In this document: piece by piece, positions 1 to 8,536 of the stretch
Layout of the letters: every line of letters begins with the position of its first letter
Position numbering within the stretch: the stretch's first letter is position 1
Source: UBA7328 sp002471345
GTDB lineage: Bacteria; Bacteroidota; Bacteroidia; Chitinophagales; Saprospiraceae
DNA: 64,000 nucleotides
Direction: 5' to 3'
Assembly (NCBI GenBank): GCA_964011275.1
Contig: CAXGOB010000015.1
Coordinates: 8,692 to 72,691 of the forward strand
The notes under the pieces: generated by a model
Told to the model about the DNA's origin: nothing
Databases searched by the model: none
What the model saw: the letters and a program-made list of their open reading frames with translations, nothing else
Program-made: the position numbers and the translations under genes

Positions 1-138
1 TCACTCTATAATTAGAATGATTTTAGGGCTCTCAACTTCTTAGTTCTCTATATCATCTCATAATTTTTACTCGTTTACGAATATGCACTTTACAGTATCC
101 AGTGCTATTAGCGACTCTGAGTTTGAATCTTTATCACC

Positions 139-1359
139 TTACTGATGCCTATGCGCCAATAACGGTGGCGGTTCTCCATTGAAGGGATTAGACCTACCTA
201 TCGTTCTTGCCGCTTTACCCATTCCCTCAGCCTTAATTATTGCTCTGTCACCATACTTGAGTCTCATTTTATCCATAGCTGTATATAGATTAGCCATGCG
301 CTCCGAATCTTCAAACAGATCCATCTGATAACAGCCTTCTACTAGAGCACTGTATCTTATGCCAATCAACCTTACCAGCAATCTTCGATTGTACAATTTT
401 TCAAAAAGCTCTTTAGCCTTTTTCAGCAGTATATGATCAGCAGCTGTATAGGGTATCCTGCACTGTACTGACTGAGTCTGAAAATCAGAATACCTCAATT
501 TCACTGTAATGCATGAAGTCAATTTTTTGCCTCTACGCAACTGAAATGCTAAGTTTTCAGCCATTGCAGTAAGGATTGATTTCAGCTTATACACATCTAT
601 AGTATCCTTATCAAATGTGCGTTCAGTGGATATAGATTTTCTCTCATTATACTGTATCACAGGAGAGTTATCTATGGCATTCGCCTTTTTCCATATCATC
701 ACTCCACTCTTACCAAAGGTGCTCTGCATCAAATCCATTGGCATCTCCTGTACAGTACCAATATGCTTCACTCCCATGTGGCACAGCATCTGATAAGTCC
801 TATCTCCCACCATAGGTATCTTCCTTACTGAAAGTGGTGCCATAAATGGTTTCTCTTCACCTTTGTGAATATTGATTTCATTATTAGGCTTTGCCTCCCC
901 TGTCGCTATTTTAGATACCGTTTTATTCACTGACATTCCGAACGATAGAGGCAGGTCCGTTTCATTTATTATACGTTGCCTCAGCTCGGAAGCAAACTTC
1001 ATACACCCAAAATATTTATCCATTCCCGTGAGGTCAAGATAAAACTCATCGACAGAGCTTTTCTCATATACTGGAGCATGCTCTTTAATGATCTCAGTCA
1101 CCATACTCGAATACTTCATGTATGTACCACTATTCCCCTTTATCACCACAGCCTCAGGACATAACTGTCTCGCCATATGCATCGGCATAGCAGACCGTAT
1201 CCCAAATTTTCTAGCCTCATAGCTACACGAAGCCACCACACCCCTATCACTCAACCCTCCTATGAGAACAGGTCTACCCTCAAGTCTTGAGTCCTCTCGA
1301 CGTTCACAAGAGACAAAGAAAGTATCCAGATCGATATGTACTATGTTTCGTTTTTGCAC
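139..1359 (-). CDS. dinB: DNA polymerase IV (Y-family translesion polymerase)
   Basis: Y-family polymerase that copies past damaged bases. The 406-residue protein opens with the family signature HIDLDTFFVSCE (first catalytic Asp, steric-gate region). The SSVDEFYLDLT motif holds the second pair of catalytic acids, and a fingers/thumb region and a little-finger domain (about 230-345) follow. QMDLF near residue 348 fits the beta-clamp-binding consensus, so the enzyme is probably loaded by the replication clamp. Length matches Bacteroidota DinB/UmuC proteins. It is the last gene of a three-gene minus-strand cluster led by a LexA-like repressor at 1837-2631, which implies damage-inducible expression. 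It could be called UmuC-like in some schemes. The ATG at 1359 precedes the conserved start directly. Confidence 0.93.
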   Translation of the reverse strand: MQKRNIVHIDLDTFFVSCERREDSRLEGRPVLIGGLSDRGVVASCSYEARKFGIRSAMPMHMARQLCPEAVVIKGNSGTYMKYSSMVTEIIKEHAPVYEKSSVDEFYLDLTGMDKYFGCMKFASELRQRIINETDLPLSFGMSVNKTVSKIATGEAKPNNEINIHKGEEKPFMAPLSVRKIPMVGDRTYQMLCHMGVKHIGTVQEMPMDLMQSTFGKSGVMIWKKANAIDNSPVIQYNERKSISTERTFDKDTIDVYKLKSILTAMAENLAFQLRRGKKLTSCITVKLRYSDFQTQSVQCRIPYTAADHILLKKAKELFEKLYNRRLLVRLIGIRYSALVEGCYQMDLFEDSERMANLYTAMDKMRLKYGDRAIIKAEGMGKAARTIGRSNPFNGEPPPLLAHRHQ

Positions 1360-1406
1360 TTATGAAGGAGATGACGGAAGATGGACGACAGAAGTAAATG
1401 TGAGAT

Positions 1407-1760
1407 TTAATGGATCTTATTCCTAAAAGCTATGAGCATATTGAGCGGAGTATAACAATCAGAATAAAGTTTACTGAAATCCTCTTGATTAATATATTTT
1501 CTTCTCTGTGCTTTATGTAAACACGTAACTACTTCTGCAAGTGACCTTATAGAAAAGCTTAAAAATCGTCTCTGTTCTGTATTAGTCTGACCAATTGAAC
1601 CTTCTGCAATATTTAACGCTACAGAATCAGCTGCCCTAATCGATTGTGAAGAAAGGTTATAAGTTTCCTTTTTAGGAAATTGACCCCCTAATTGGTTAAT
1701 TGTCTCACCTAAATCCATAGTTCGTTGCCAAACCTGCAGATTTTCAAATTTGAATTTCAT
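1407..1760 (-). CDS. Four-helix-bundle protein of the 23S rRNA intervening-sequence (IVS) family
   Basis: The 117-residue protein begins with the family pattern F-E-x-L-x-V-W-Q-R-T and carries the SQSIRAADSVALNIAEGS segment typical of S23/IVS four-helix-bundle proteins, which form pentamers in solved members. The family is named for ORFs inside 23S rRNA insertions, but most copies, like this one, sit elsewhere in the chromosome and have no assigned role. It is related to Avd, the accessory protein of diversity-generating retroelements. No reverse transcriptase or template repeat is present here. It lies between the LexA-like gene (76 bp upstream) and dinB (47 bp downstream), so it is probably co-transcribed and damage-regulated. 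That link is inference. Confidence 0.85.
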   Translation of the reverse strand: MKFKFENLQVWQRTMDLGETINQLGGQFPKKETYNLSSQSIRAADSVALNIAEGSIGQTNTEQRRFLSFSIRSLAEVVTCLHKAQRRKYINQEDFSKLYSDCYTPLNMLIAFRNKIH

Positions 1761-1836
1761 TCTCTCTAGCTTATTTAAAGTGTATAGTCATTCTAGCTCT
1801 CAGGGGGTTTCTGCCTTCGGTCATCTGTCTTCCTAA

Positions 1837-2631
1837 CTAACTCTCCGCTCTATCCTTCAGCTTCTTGACATCCTCTTGCAGTTGGTTGATGGCTGATACG
1901 AGGTCGTCTGTTTTTTTCTCTTCTGGCTTCTGTTCTTCAGGCATATCAAATGTGATAAGACCTAAGCTTTTCCATACTTCCACAAGTTCTTTTTTACTGA
2001 GATCAAATGGTTCATGTTCTGGATTATCAGACTTAAGAAGTAAATGATCATTCTTATCGTCTTCCCATACCCGTTTGAAAAGGATTCCATTAGTCTTAGT
2101 GATGAGCATATAGCCTTCACCTTGCTTCATATGATCCCAGTTTTCGGTGTATTCACATATAACATAACTGCCTGGTGTAACAGGCAACATACTATCTCCT
2201 TCTATCTGAAATATCCGATACGATTTATCTGGATAGAGCTCTGTAAGTGGCAGATTAAATTTTGGCAAATCTTGTATATACTCAGGGTCGCTATAGCTAT
2301 GCATATAACCGGCTCTGGCCTGTACTGGTACTATACTTATCATCTCCCTATTGTCTCTATCCACCACTATGGGCAGCACTCTGAGTGTCCTACCTTCGCT
2401 ATCTGGAAGTGAAGCATCCATGCCCCTTCCGAGATTTCGATTAATCAAAGCATCTAAGCTCAAATTAAAGAGATAAGACATCTTCTGTATGGTCTCAATT
2501 TTAGGTTCTGCTCTGTGCTCTTCATATGCACCTATGAGCGACCTTTTGATACCGATCCGTTCTGCGAATTCTGATTGGGTGAACCCTTTTTGCTTACGCA
2601 GATATTTAATATTGTCATTTAAGTAACTCAT
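1837..2631 (-). CDS. LexA-like repressor: XRE helix-turn-helix plus S24 self-cleavage domain
   Basis: The 264-residue protein has an XRE/Cro-type HTH (about 5-60, with the motif KGFTQSEFAERIGIKRSLIGAYE) and a C-terminal S24 peptidase-like domain (about 105-225). All residues needed for RecA-stimulated autocleavage are visible: an Ala-Gly bond at 107-108 in QARAGYM, the nucleophile Ser147 in GDSMLP, and Lys186 in ILFKRVW. The tail (about 240-264) is a short predicted coiled coil. This architecture replaces classical LexA in many Bacteroidota and phages. It heads an operon with an IVS-family gene and dinB, and two similar dyads lie just upstream of its start, so autoregulation is likely. No phage genes surround it, which argues against a prophage repressor. 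Confidence 0.9.
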   Translation of the reverse strand: MSYLNDNIKYLRKQKGFTQSEFAERIGIKRSLIGAYEEHRAEPKIETIQKMSYLFNLSLDALINRNLGRGMDASLPDSEGRTLRVLPIVVDRDNREMISIVPVQARAGYMHSYSDPEYIQDLPKFNLPLTELYPDKSYRIFQIEGDSMLPVTPGSYVICEYTENWDHMKQGEGYMLITKTNGILFKRVWEDDKNDHLLLKSDNPEHEPFDLSKKELVEVWKSLGLITFDMPEEQKPEEKKTDDLVSAINQLQEDVKKLKDRAES

Positions 2632-2646
2632 AATACAAACATAACA

Positions 2647-2696
2647 CTAAAATTATTAGTATGCTATTTTTTTTAGTATTTAGCTAAAAATATTAG
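2647..2696. promoter_or_regulatory. Paired operator-like boxes CTAA-N5-TTAG upstream of the LexA-like gene
   Basis: Two 13-bp dyads of the form CTAA-N5-TTAG lie at 2647-2659 and 2684-2696, 37 bp apart centre to centre. A perfect palindrome TTTAGCTAAA (2679-2688) overlaps the second one. The first dyad ends 16 bp from the repressor start codon at 2631, a position where a bound repressor would block transcription. Spacing and symmetry suit a dimeric XRE/S24 repressor. Binding is inferred, not shown. Confidence 0.55.
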
Positions 2697-2766
2697 CCAT
2701 GTGCTCTGATGGACGATCCCAGTACAAAAATATTGAAATAGAATCGCTAAAAACACAAACAACAAT

Positions 2767-2808
2767 GCCATAATGGCACATTAAATTATCGCAAACTGCC
2801 ATAATGGC
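2767..2808 (+). promoter_or_regulatory. Two identical palindromes GCCATAATGGC upstream of the Hsp20 pair
   Basis: The 11-bp dyad GCCATAATGGC occurs at 2767-2777 and 2798-2808, exactly 31 bp apart (about three helical turns). A looser related element (TGTCA-N5-GTCATG) follows at 2829-2843, and a TGGCACGG that resembles a sigma-54 -24 element sits at 2849-2856. The matching -12 element is poor. The array precedes the first hsp20 start (2918) and could be the site of a heat-shock repressor or of an enhancer-binding activator. Confidence 0.5.
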
Positions 2809-2917
2809 GTTATATTTATTTACAAACTGTCAATCTCGTCATGAAAACTGGCACGGCACACTCATTGATCACTAAAAACTGTAATCGTGATTATTCAAAA
2901 ACATAAATATTAAAAAG

Positions 2918-3370
2918 ATGAATTGTACGACAAGAAGACCAGCAAGATCACAAAGAGTGTATCTCCCCCATTTTGGTAATATCGTAAATGAGCTACTTAA
3001 CACTCCAGTAAACCATGTGGTGAAAAATGCAACTAAAAATGCAACCACTCCAGCAGTAAATGTGATAAAAGCTGAAGACAGACATATAGTGGAGCTCGCA
3101 GTACCAGGACACAGCAAAAAAGATATCAATATCACAATTGATAATGATATCCTGACCATAAAGTCTATAAAAGAAAAGAACAGTAAAGAATCATCTGAAT
3201 TTAGATTGCGAGAATTCGACTATACCGGATTTGAAAGATCATTTACACTACCGGAAACTGTAGATCAAAGCAAAGTAGATGCAACATTTAAAGATGGTCT
3301 ACTCACATTGACTTTACTTAAAAAAGAGGAAGCAATACCGCAACCAGCAAAAACGATTAAAATCAAATAA
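2918..3370 (+). CDS. Small heat shock protein, Hsp20/alpha-crystallin family (first copy)
   Basis: ATP-independent holdase that binds unfolding proteins under stress. The 150-residue protein has an alpha-crystallin domain (about 45-145) with the VPGHSKKDINITIDNDILTI strand pair, the FERSFTLPETVD loop and the closing KDGLLTLTL motif. An I-P-x-x-A-K-T-I-x-I tail provides the IxI-like oligomerisation element. The N-terminal 40 residues are basic and poorly conserved, as is usual. It is 33 bp upstream of a paralogue at 3404 and probably shares its transcript. The palindromic array at 2767-2808 is the likely control site. Confidence 0.93.
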   Translation: MNCTTRRPARSQRVYLPHFGNIVNELLNTPVNHVVKNATKNATTPAVNVIKAEDRHIVELAVPGHSKKDINITIDNDILTIKSIKEKNSKESSEFRLREFDYTGFERSFTLPETVDQSKVDATFKDGLLTLTLLKKEEAIPQPAKTIKIK

Positions 3371-3403
3371 AACAATTATTAATAATCATAAACACTATAT
3401 AAC

Positions 3404-3841
3404 ATGAACTTAGCAAAGTATAATAGACCAAGTACAAGTCCATTTGGATCAATGATGGATGAATTTTTTAACTCTAGTCTTTCAGATTTCGTAGGTGGTA
3501 ATTATATCACTACAGCTCCTAGCATCAACATAATAGAACAAAAAGACAAATTTTTAGTGGAGGTGGCAAGCCCTGGATTAGTGAAGTCGAATTTTGATAT
3601 TAAAATAGACAATGACCATCTAATCATATCTGCAAAGAAAGAAACGAAAACAGAAGAAGAGAAGGAAAATTATTCTCGTAGAGAATTCAACTATACTTCA
3701 TTCAATAGAAGTTTCTATCTCCCAGAAACTGTAGACTCTGATAAAATAGATGCAAAATATAAGGACGGCATCCTTACTATTGCTCTCAACAAAAAAGAAG
3801 AAAGTATAGATAATGGCCCTAAGGAAATTGTGATAGGGTAA
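3404..3841 (+). CDS. Small heat shock protein, Hsp20/alpha-crystallin family (second copy)
   Basis: The 145-residue Hsp20 is clearly paralogous to its upstream neighbour: both share the A-x-x-x-PG, FNRSFYLPETVDSDKIDA and KDGILTIAL motifs of the alpha-crystallin fold. Its N-terminus (NRPSTSPFGSMMDEFFN) is the commoner Bacteroidota type, with an F-x-x-x-x-D-E-F-F motif that helps oligomer assembly, while the first copy diverges there. The two may form mixed oligomers. It is the last gene of the pair and is followed at 3885-3921 by a strong hairpin terminator. Confidence 0.94.
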   Translation: MNLAKYNRPSTSPFGSMMDEFFNSSLSDFVGGNYITTAPSINIIEQKDKFLVEVASPGLVKSNFDIKIDNDHLIISAKKETKTEEEKENYSRREFNYTSFNRSFYLPETVDSDKIDAKYKDGILTIALNKKEESIDNGPKEIVIG

Positions 3842-3884
3842 GTAAATAATATCAGTTTCAAGCTTAGGCTTTAGTAGTAAGACT

Positions 3885-3921
3885 AAAAGGCTAACCCAAT
3901 AAAATCGGGTTGGCTTTTTTT
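3885..3921 (+). terminator. Rho-independent terminator of the hsp20 pair
   Basis: AAAAGGCTAACCC and GGGTTGGCTTTT pair (with G-T wobbles) around a short AT-rich loop, and a run of T follows at 3915-3921. It lies 44 bp after the second hsp20 stop and faces the convergent gene that ends at 3975. Confidence 0.8.
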
Positions 3922-3974
3922 GTTTAAATGATATAGTCTAGCAAATAGTCATTATTAAACCAAGAAGCTACTAC

Positions 3975-6584
3975 TTAAATCAGCCCCTTATGCTCCAATG
4001 ATTTTCTTAGTTGAATCTGGTTTTCCCAAAAACGATCTTCAATTTTTTGCATGACTTGGTCAAATTCTGGATGACTTTTCAACGGTTTCAAAAGTGGGTC
4101 CTTACCCATAAATAACAAAATCCAGTATTGGTAATTATTTTGTGTTGCAAATATTTTAAGCTGCTCGATTGCCTCGTCGTTCTTACCTTCTTGGGCGTAC
4201 TTAGTAGCTGTGCTTGCACTTTTGTAGATAGTTTTATCTGCTTGACAATAGTCAGAGAATGCATTGAAAAATTTAGCAGCTTGGTCGTCTAAGCCCATTT
4301 TTTCATAGACTATACCGATTTTTATATCTAGATGAGGATAAATATCTAATCCGTATTTTTCCTTTGCTTTGATAAATTTATCAAAGTAAAAAAAGGCATT
4401 ATCATAGTCCTCTTGGTAATAATGAAAATTAGCTACGTCCTGTAAGATATCCAAACGGGTAGTATCTTTTAGCCACTCTTGTTCTAACAGCTTTGTGGTC
4501 CGTGTAATATTACCATCTCTGGCAAATAAGATCAACGTTTTCAGATACGGTGAATAATAATTGTTTGGGTCACGATCCAGAGATTTATTGATATAGGATA
4601 TCGCTTCATCTAAAAATCCATTTTGGACTAGAGCGTTACCCAACTGTAAGTAGATATAGCTCTGGGTGACAGAGTCACTGGCAAGGTTAAGCTGCACTCC
4701 TTTCAATGCATACTCTAAGTATTTCTCAGAATTGGGAACCAGACGAAAATAAAAGTCTGCTAGCATTTGAACAGCCAGAGATGAATTAGGATTATATTCT
4801 AAAGCCTTTTCGAGATGTGGAAAAGCCAGTGTGTACTCTTTTGTTTGTATGTAGTAAAAAGCCTTGGCAATCAGACTCTCGGCAGATTTTGAATCATAAA
4901 GCAAAGCCTTATCGGCATAGCTATTAACCTTTTCGGTGTACTGTTTCTCAATTTGAGACATTTCGAGCAGATAATAGGATATAGCAATATTGGCATAAGC
5001 CAGAGCAAATTTTGGATCCAGTTCAATAGCTTTTTCAAATAATCTAATAGCTCGTTGGAGTCCTTCATTAGATTGAGAAGAATATGGCTCAAGAGCCTGC
5101 AAATAGTAGTCATAAGCCTGTAGGTTTTCGGTTGGCTTTTTCTCAATTTGTTCCAATTCAGCCGGTGTCACAATAGCTTCAATTGCCTCGGTTATTTTCT
5201 TTGCCACTTCATTCTGCAATACAAATACATCCACCATTTTACGATTATACTGCTCTGACCAAACTTGTCTATCGCTGCTAGTTTCTATCAATTGAATATT
5301 AAGCAATACCTGATCTCCTAATTTCTGACCGCTGCCTGCCACAAAATAGTTGACATTGAGTTCTTTGGCCATCTCCGGAATCGTTTTATCCGATTTTCTA
5401 AACCTTTCTACAGAGGACCGACTGATAACCCTCAGGTCTTCGATTTTCTGCAATTTTCCCAACGTAGACTCCATAAGCCCGTTAATGAAATAGAGGTTAG
5501 AAGAATCACTGCTTTCATTCTTAAATGGTAACACAGCAATTGACTTGTCCACCATTCCCACTATAGATTCAGAACTTGATTCTCGATTAAAGAACCCTGA
5601 AAAGAAAGCGAAAATCATTAGGGAAAATAAAACGGCAGCAATTATCGACCACTTTGTAATTGAAATACCTTCTGAATCTTTAGGAATTCTGATGTCAGGG
5701 GTGACAATACCACCGAGCTCATGATTAAAAACAGCATATACTTCTGTGGGTTTTGCTACATTCTTTAGTGAATGCACACCCATAGAGGCCGTCAGCAGGC
5801 CAGTTTGATTTTTTATCTCATCGTGTACCTTTCCAGAGATTAATACTGTTCCTGTAGTAGCTAATGCCTCAATACGGGCAGCTACATTAACTCCATCCCC
5901 AATAATGTCTTGATCAGTTATAATGATATCACCCGAATGAATCCCTATACGGATTGGAAGCTTAGGCTCTTCTTTTCTGAAAGCAAGCTGCATTTCAATT
6001 CCACATTGTACAGCATCTATGGCACTTGGAAATGTACTCAAAGTACCATCACCATAATACTGTACTATACGTCCATTGTATTTCTTAGTTGTAGAATCAA
6101 AAACTTCCCTGTGCCGATCTCTATAAAGTATAGCCTTACTTTCATCTTTTTGCATGAGAGAAGTATATCCCTCTATATCGGTGAACATAATAGCAACTAA
6201 TTGACGTTGCATTGAAGTTGAGCTTTCCAGGCTTTTCTCAAGGTCCCCTATCCGAACCAATTCACCGGGAGGATAACCATAATATTCTCTGAAGCATTTG
6301 ATAAAATAAGAAGTGCTCCCAAACCCAACATTGAAAGACACTTCAGAAACAGTTAATGAAGACTGCCTTAGCATCTCCATACTTTTTTCTAGACGAACCT
6401 TTCGAATGAACTGACTTACTGAAAGATTGGATACCTTCTTAATCTTTCTGAGTAGGTTAGAACGGCTCATGTTCAAGGCACTTGCCAATTCAGAAACACC
6501 AAATTGCTCATTGGAGAGATGCTCTATGATGAGTGCTTCTGCCTTGTCAGTAAAATGATCACCATTAGATGATGAGTCCAACAT
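3975..6584 (-). CDS. AraC-HTH / class III nucleotide cyclase / TolB-like / TPR fusion regulator
   Basis: The 869-residue protein has these parts in order: AraC-type double HTH (about 15-110), class III cyclase homology domain (about 128-290), one membrane helix (312-331), a TolB/FlgO-like region starting KSIAVLPFKNES (about 347-480), and TPR repeats to about 840. In the cyclase, metal-binding Asp136 (FTDIEG) and Asp179 (YYGDG) are present, as are the transition-state residues Asn233 and Arg237 and the adenine-selecting Asp226. The usual specificity Lys is Gln175, so substrate and activity are uncertain. HTH and cyclase should face the cytoplasm, and the TolB-like/TPR part the periplasm. Similar fusions are common in Bacteroidota; their signals are mostly unknown. 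It is divergent from the gene at 6800. Confidence 0.85.
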   Translation of the reverse strand: MLDSSSNGDHFTDKAEALIIEHLSNEQFGVSELASALNMSRSNLLRKIKKVSNLSVSQFIRKVRLEKSMEMLRQSSLTVSEVSFNVGFGSTSYFIKCFREYYGYPPGELVRIGDLEKSLESSTSMQRQLVAIMFTDIEGYTSLMQKDESKAILYRDRHREVFDSTTKKYNGRIVQYYGDGTLSTFPSAIDAVQCGIEMQLAFRKEEPKLPIRIGIHSGDIIITDQDIIGDGVNVAARIEALATTGTVLISGKVHDEIKNQTGLLTASMGVHSLKNVAKPTEVYAVFNHELGGIVTPDIRIPKDSEGISITKWSIIAAVLFSLMIFAFFSGFFNRESSSESIVGMVDKSIAVLPFKNESSDSSNLYFINGLMESTLGKLQKIEDLRVISRSSVERFRKSDKTIPEMAKELNVNYFVAGSGQKLGDQVLLNIQLIETSSDRQVWSEQYNRKMVDVFVLQNEVAKKITEAIEAIVTPAELEQIEKKPTENLQAYDYYLQALEPYSSQSNEGLQRAIRLFEKAIELDPKFALAYANIAISYYLLEMSQIEKQYTEKVNSYADKALLYDSKSAESLIAKAFYYIQTKEYTLAFPHLEKALEYNPNSSLAVQMLADFYFRLVPNSEKYLEYALKGVQLNLASDSVTQSYIYLQLGNALVQNGFLDEAISYINKSLDRDPNNYYSPYLKTLILFARDGNITRTTKLLEQEWLKDTTRLDILQDVANFHYYQEDYDNAFFYFDKFIKAKEKYGLDIYPHLDIKIGIVYEKMGLDDQAAKFFNAFSDYCQADKTIYKSASTATKYAQEGKNDEAIEQLKIFATQNNYQYWILLFMGKDPLLKPLKSHPEFDQVMQKIEDRFWENQIQLRKSLEHKGLI

Positions 6585-6799
6585 GATGTAAGTTTTTTTG
6601 CTTCTCGAAAGTAGAAAACTTTTATGGGAAATCTTTAAAACCCACCCCGTCAGGCATAGATGTAAAAATCACTGTTTGCGTCATAATTTATATCTCCGCT
6701 TCATAATTTTTATGACTTCACCAAACATTATGGATATGGCTCCATAGTTCATAGGTTCAGCTTTCTCACTTCCGGATATTTGTAAAAAATATAGACAGA

Positions 6800-7387
6800 A
6801 TGAAAAAAATTAAGATTATGAAAGCATTAAGTATCAGTTCTCTAAGAGTATTATTAAACCTATTATTAGTAGCTATACTCCTACCAGCCTGCAGTCAAAA
6901 GGAAAAGGAACCAATTACATCCAGCATTGACAAGCCTCAAATGGATATGCCAACTGCGGTAATATCAGGTAATCTAGAAGAGGTGAAAAAACACATTAAA
7001 GCAGGATCCGATATCAACCAAAAGGATGCCTTTAGTAGCTCAACACCATTGATGACAGCTGTAGTGTTTGATAAGAGGGATGTCGCCAAAGAGTTGATTG
7101 ATGCTGGTGCAGACTTGGCTATTAAAAACAACGATGGATCTACTGCCTTGCATAGTGCCGCATTTTTTTGCCGTATTGAGATAGTGCAGATGCTCATTGA
7201 CGCAAATGCTGATAAGACTCAACTCAATAATTTCGGTGCCACGGCTAGGGAATCCATCATGGGGCCATTTAATGAAATCAAACCAGTTTATGAAATGATG
7301 CAACAACAGTTAGAACCATTTGGACTAAAGCTTGACATGGACAAACTGGAAAAGACTCGACCTGTTATCGCAATGATGTTACAATAA
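6800..7387 (+). CDS. Ankyrin-repeat lipoprotein
   Basis: The 195-residue protein has an N-terminal lipoprotein signal ending in the lipobox L-P-A-C (Cys31), so it is probably exported and lipid-anchored. Residues about 50-150 form two to three ankyrin repeats (GSDINQKDAFSSSTPLMTAV, GADLAIKNNDGSTALHSAA). The C-terminal 45 residues are helical and unassigned. An alternative start at 6818 (MKALSISS) gives a more typical signal peptide. It is divergent from the cyclase regulator and sits 19 bp upstream of a membrane acyltransferase. The partner bound by the repeats cannot be read from sequence. Confidence 0.82.
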   Translation: MKKIKIMKALSISSLRVLLNLLLVAILLPACSQKEKEPITSSIDKPQMDMPTAVISGNLEEVKKHIKAGSDINQKDAFSSSTPLMTAVVFDKRDVAKELIDAGADLAIKNNDGSTALHSAAFFCRIEIVQMLIDANADKTQLNNFGATARESIMGPFNEIKPVYEMMQQQLEPFGLKLDMDKLEKTRPVIAMMLQ

Positions 7388-7406
7388 TCTATAAATCAAT
7401 TCACCA

Positions 7407-8450
7407 ATGACTACAGAAAGAAGACACGATATAGATTGGTTGCGGGTAATTGCAATTGGATTGTTATTAATCTATCATATTGCCATTATTTTCCAACCAT
7501 GGGCCATGTTTGTGGGATTCATCAGAAGTGATAATTTAATGGAATACATATGGAAACCAATGACTATGCTCAACGTTTGGCGTATACCACTTTTATTCTT
7601 CGTATCTGGAATGGGGCTCTTTTTTGCCATTAGAAAGCGGAACTGGGAGCAAATCCTTTTAGAACGGACAATACGAATTATGCTACCGTTTATCTTCGGC
7701 ATTTTGGCCATTGCTCCATTGCATATATTTATTTATCAGAGATACTATAATTTGCCTTATGGCTATTATCCCCATCAAGGTCACTTATGGTTTCTGGGCA
7801 ATATCTTTGTATATGTACTTTTACTTTTGCCTTTTTATTTTTTTGTGAAAAAGAGTGAAACCGATAAAGTCAAGAGTGCCTTATCCTCTCTAATGAGCCA
7901 CCCAGGAGGACCAATGTTGATATCCTTATTTTTTATACTCGAAGTTCTACTGGTAAAGCCTCAATTGTTTACATTATATGCCCAAACTTGGCATGGCTTT
8001 TTTTACGGATTTCTTGCCTTCTTTTTTGGTTTCCTTCTAGTGTACAGTGGCAATAAATTCTGGCAAACTACTCTAAAATGGAGATGGTTGTATATAAGTT
8101 TGGCCATCATACTCTATAGTATAAGATTAGTACAATTTGAAACTGAAGCACCAGGATATCTCATGGCTATCGAATCTAATTTTTGGATTTTTAGTTTGCT
8201 TGGTTTTGGTTATAAACACTTGAACAAACCAAGTAAAACCTTAAGCTACTTAAGCCAAGCAGCGTATCCTGTGTACATTATTCACATGTTTGTTTTATAT
8301 GCAGGAGCCATGTACATTTTGCCGTTAGAAATGCCAATCATGTTAAAATTCATAAGCATTGTAGCTTTTACAGGTTTAGTATGCTATCTCATTTATGAAT
8401 TTATAATCAGAAGAATGAAATTCTTAAGGCCTTTGTTTGGACTGAAGTAG
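7407..8450 (+). CDS. Membrane acyltransferase, acyltransferase-3 family
   Basis: The 347-residue integral membrane protein has about ten hydrophobic helices. It begins RRHDIDWLRVIAIGLLLIYH, the acyltransferase-3 signature with the conserved Arg and His of the first helix. Members transfer acetyl or succinyl groups to extracytoplasmic sugars, glucans or lipids; no substrate gene is nearby. It follows the ankyrin lipoprotein by 19 bp and precedes a serine hydrolase by 86 bp, so the three may share a transcript. Confidence 0.88.
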   Translation: MTTERRHDIDWLRVIAIGLLLIYHIAIIFQPWAMFVGFIRSDNLMEYIWKPMTMLNVWRIPLLFFVSGMGLFFAIRKRNWEQILLERTIRIMLPFIFGILAIAPLHIFIYQRYYNLPYGYYPHQGHLWFLGNIFVYVLLLLPFYFFVKKSETDKVKSALSSLMSHPGGPMLISLFFILEVLLVKPQLFTLYAQTWHGFFYGFLAFFFGFLLVYSGNKFWQTTLKWRWLYISLAIILYSIRLVQFETEAPGYLMAIESNFWIFSLLGFGYKHLNKPSKTLSYLSQAAYPVYIIHMFVLYAGAMYILPLEMPIMLKFISIVAFTGLVCYLIYEFIIRRMKFLRPLFGLK

Positions 8451-8536
8451 AAATACAAAACAAAAATTTAAAAAGTACTGTCAATAAAAAGGCGAACTCT
8501 ATTTATTAAAAGAGCATCATACTAAGCAATAATACT

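Noticed and set aside
1407..1760. Diversity-generating retroelement suggested by the Avd-like protein
   Set aside because: No reverse transcriptase, template repeat or variable-repeat target is seen anywhere in the window.
1837..2631. Prophage repressor
   Set aside because: No phage structural, integrase or lysis genes nearby; the operon partner is dinB, and flanks are ordinary chromosomal genes.
2849..2868. Sigma-54 promoter before hsp20
   Set aside because: The -24-like TGGCACGG is good, but the expected GC of the -12 element is replaced by TC at the required spacing.
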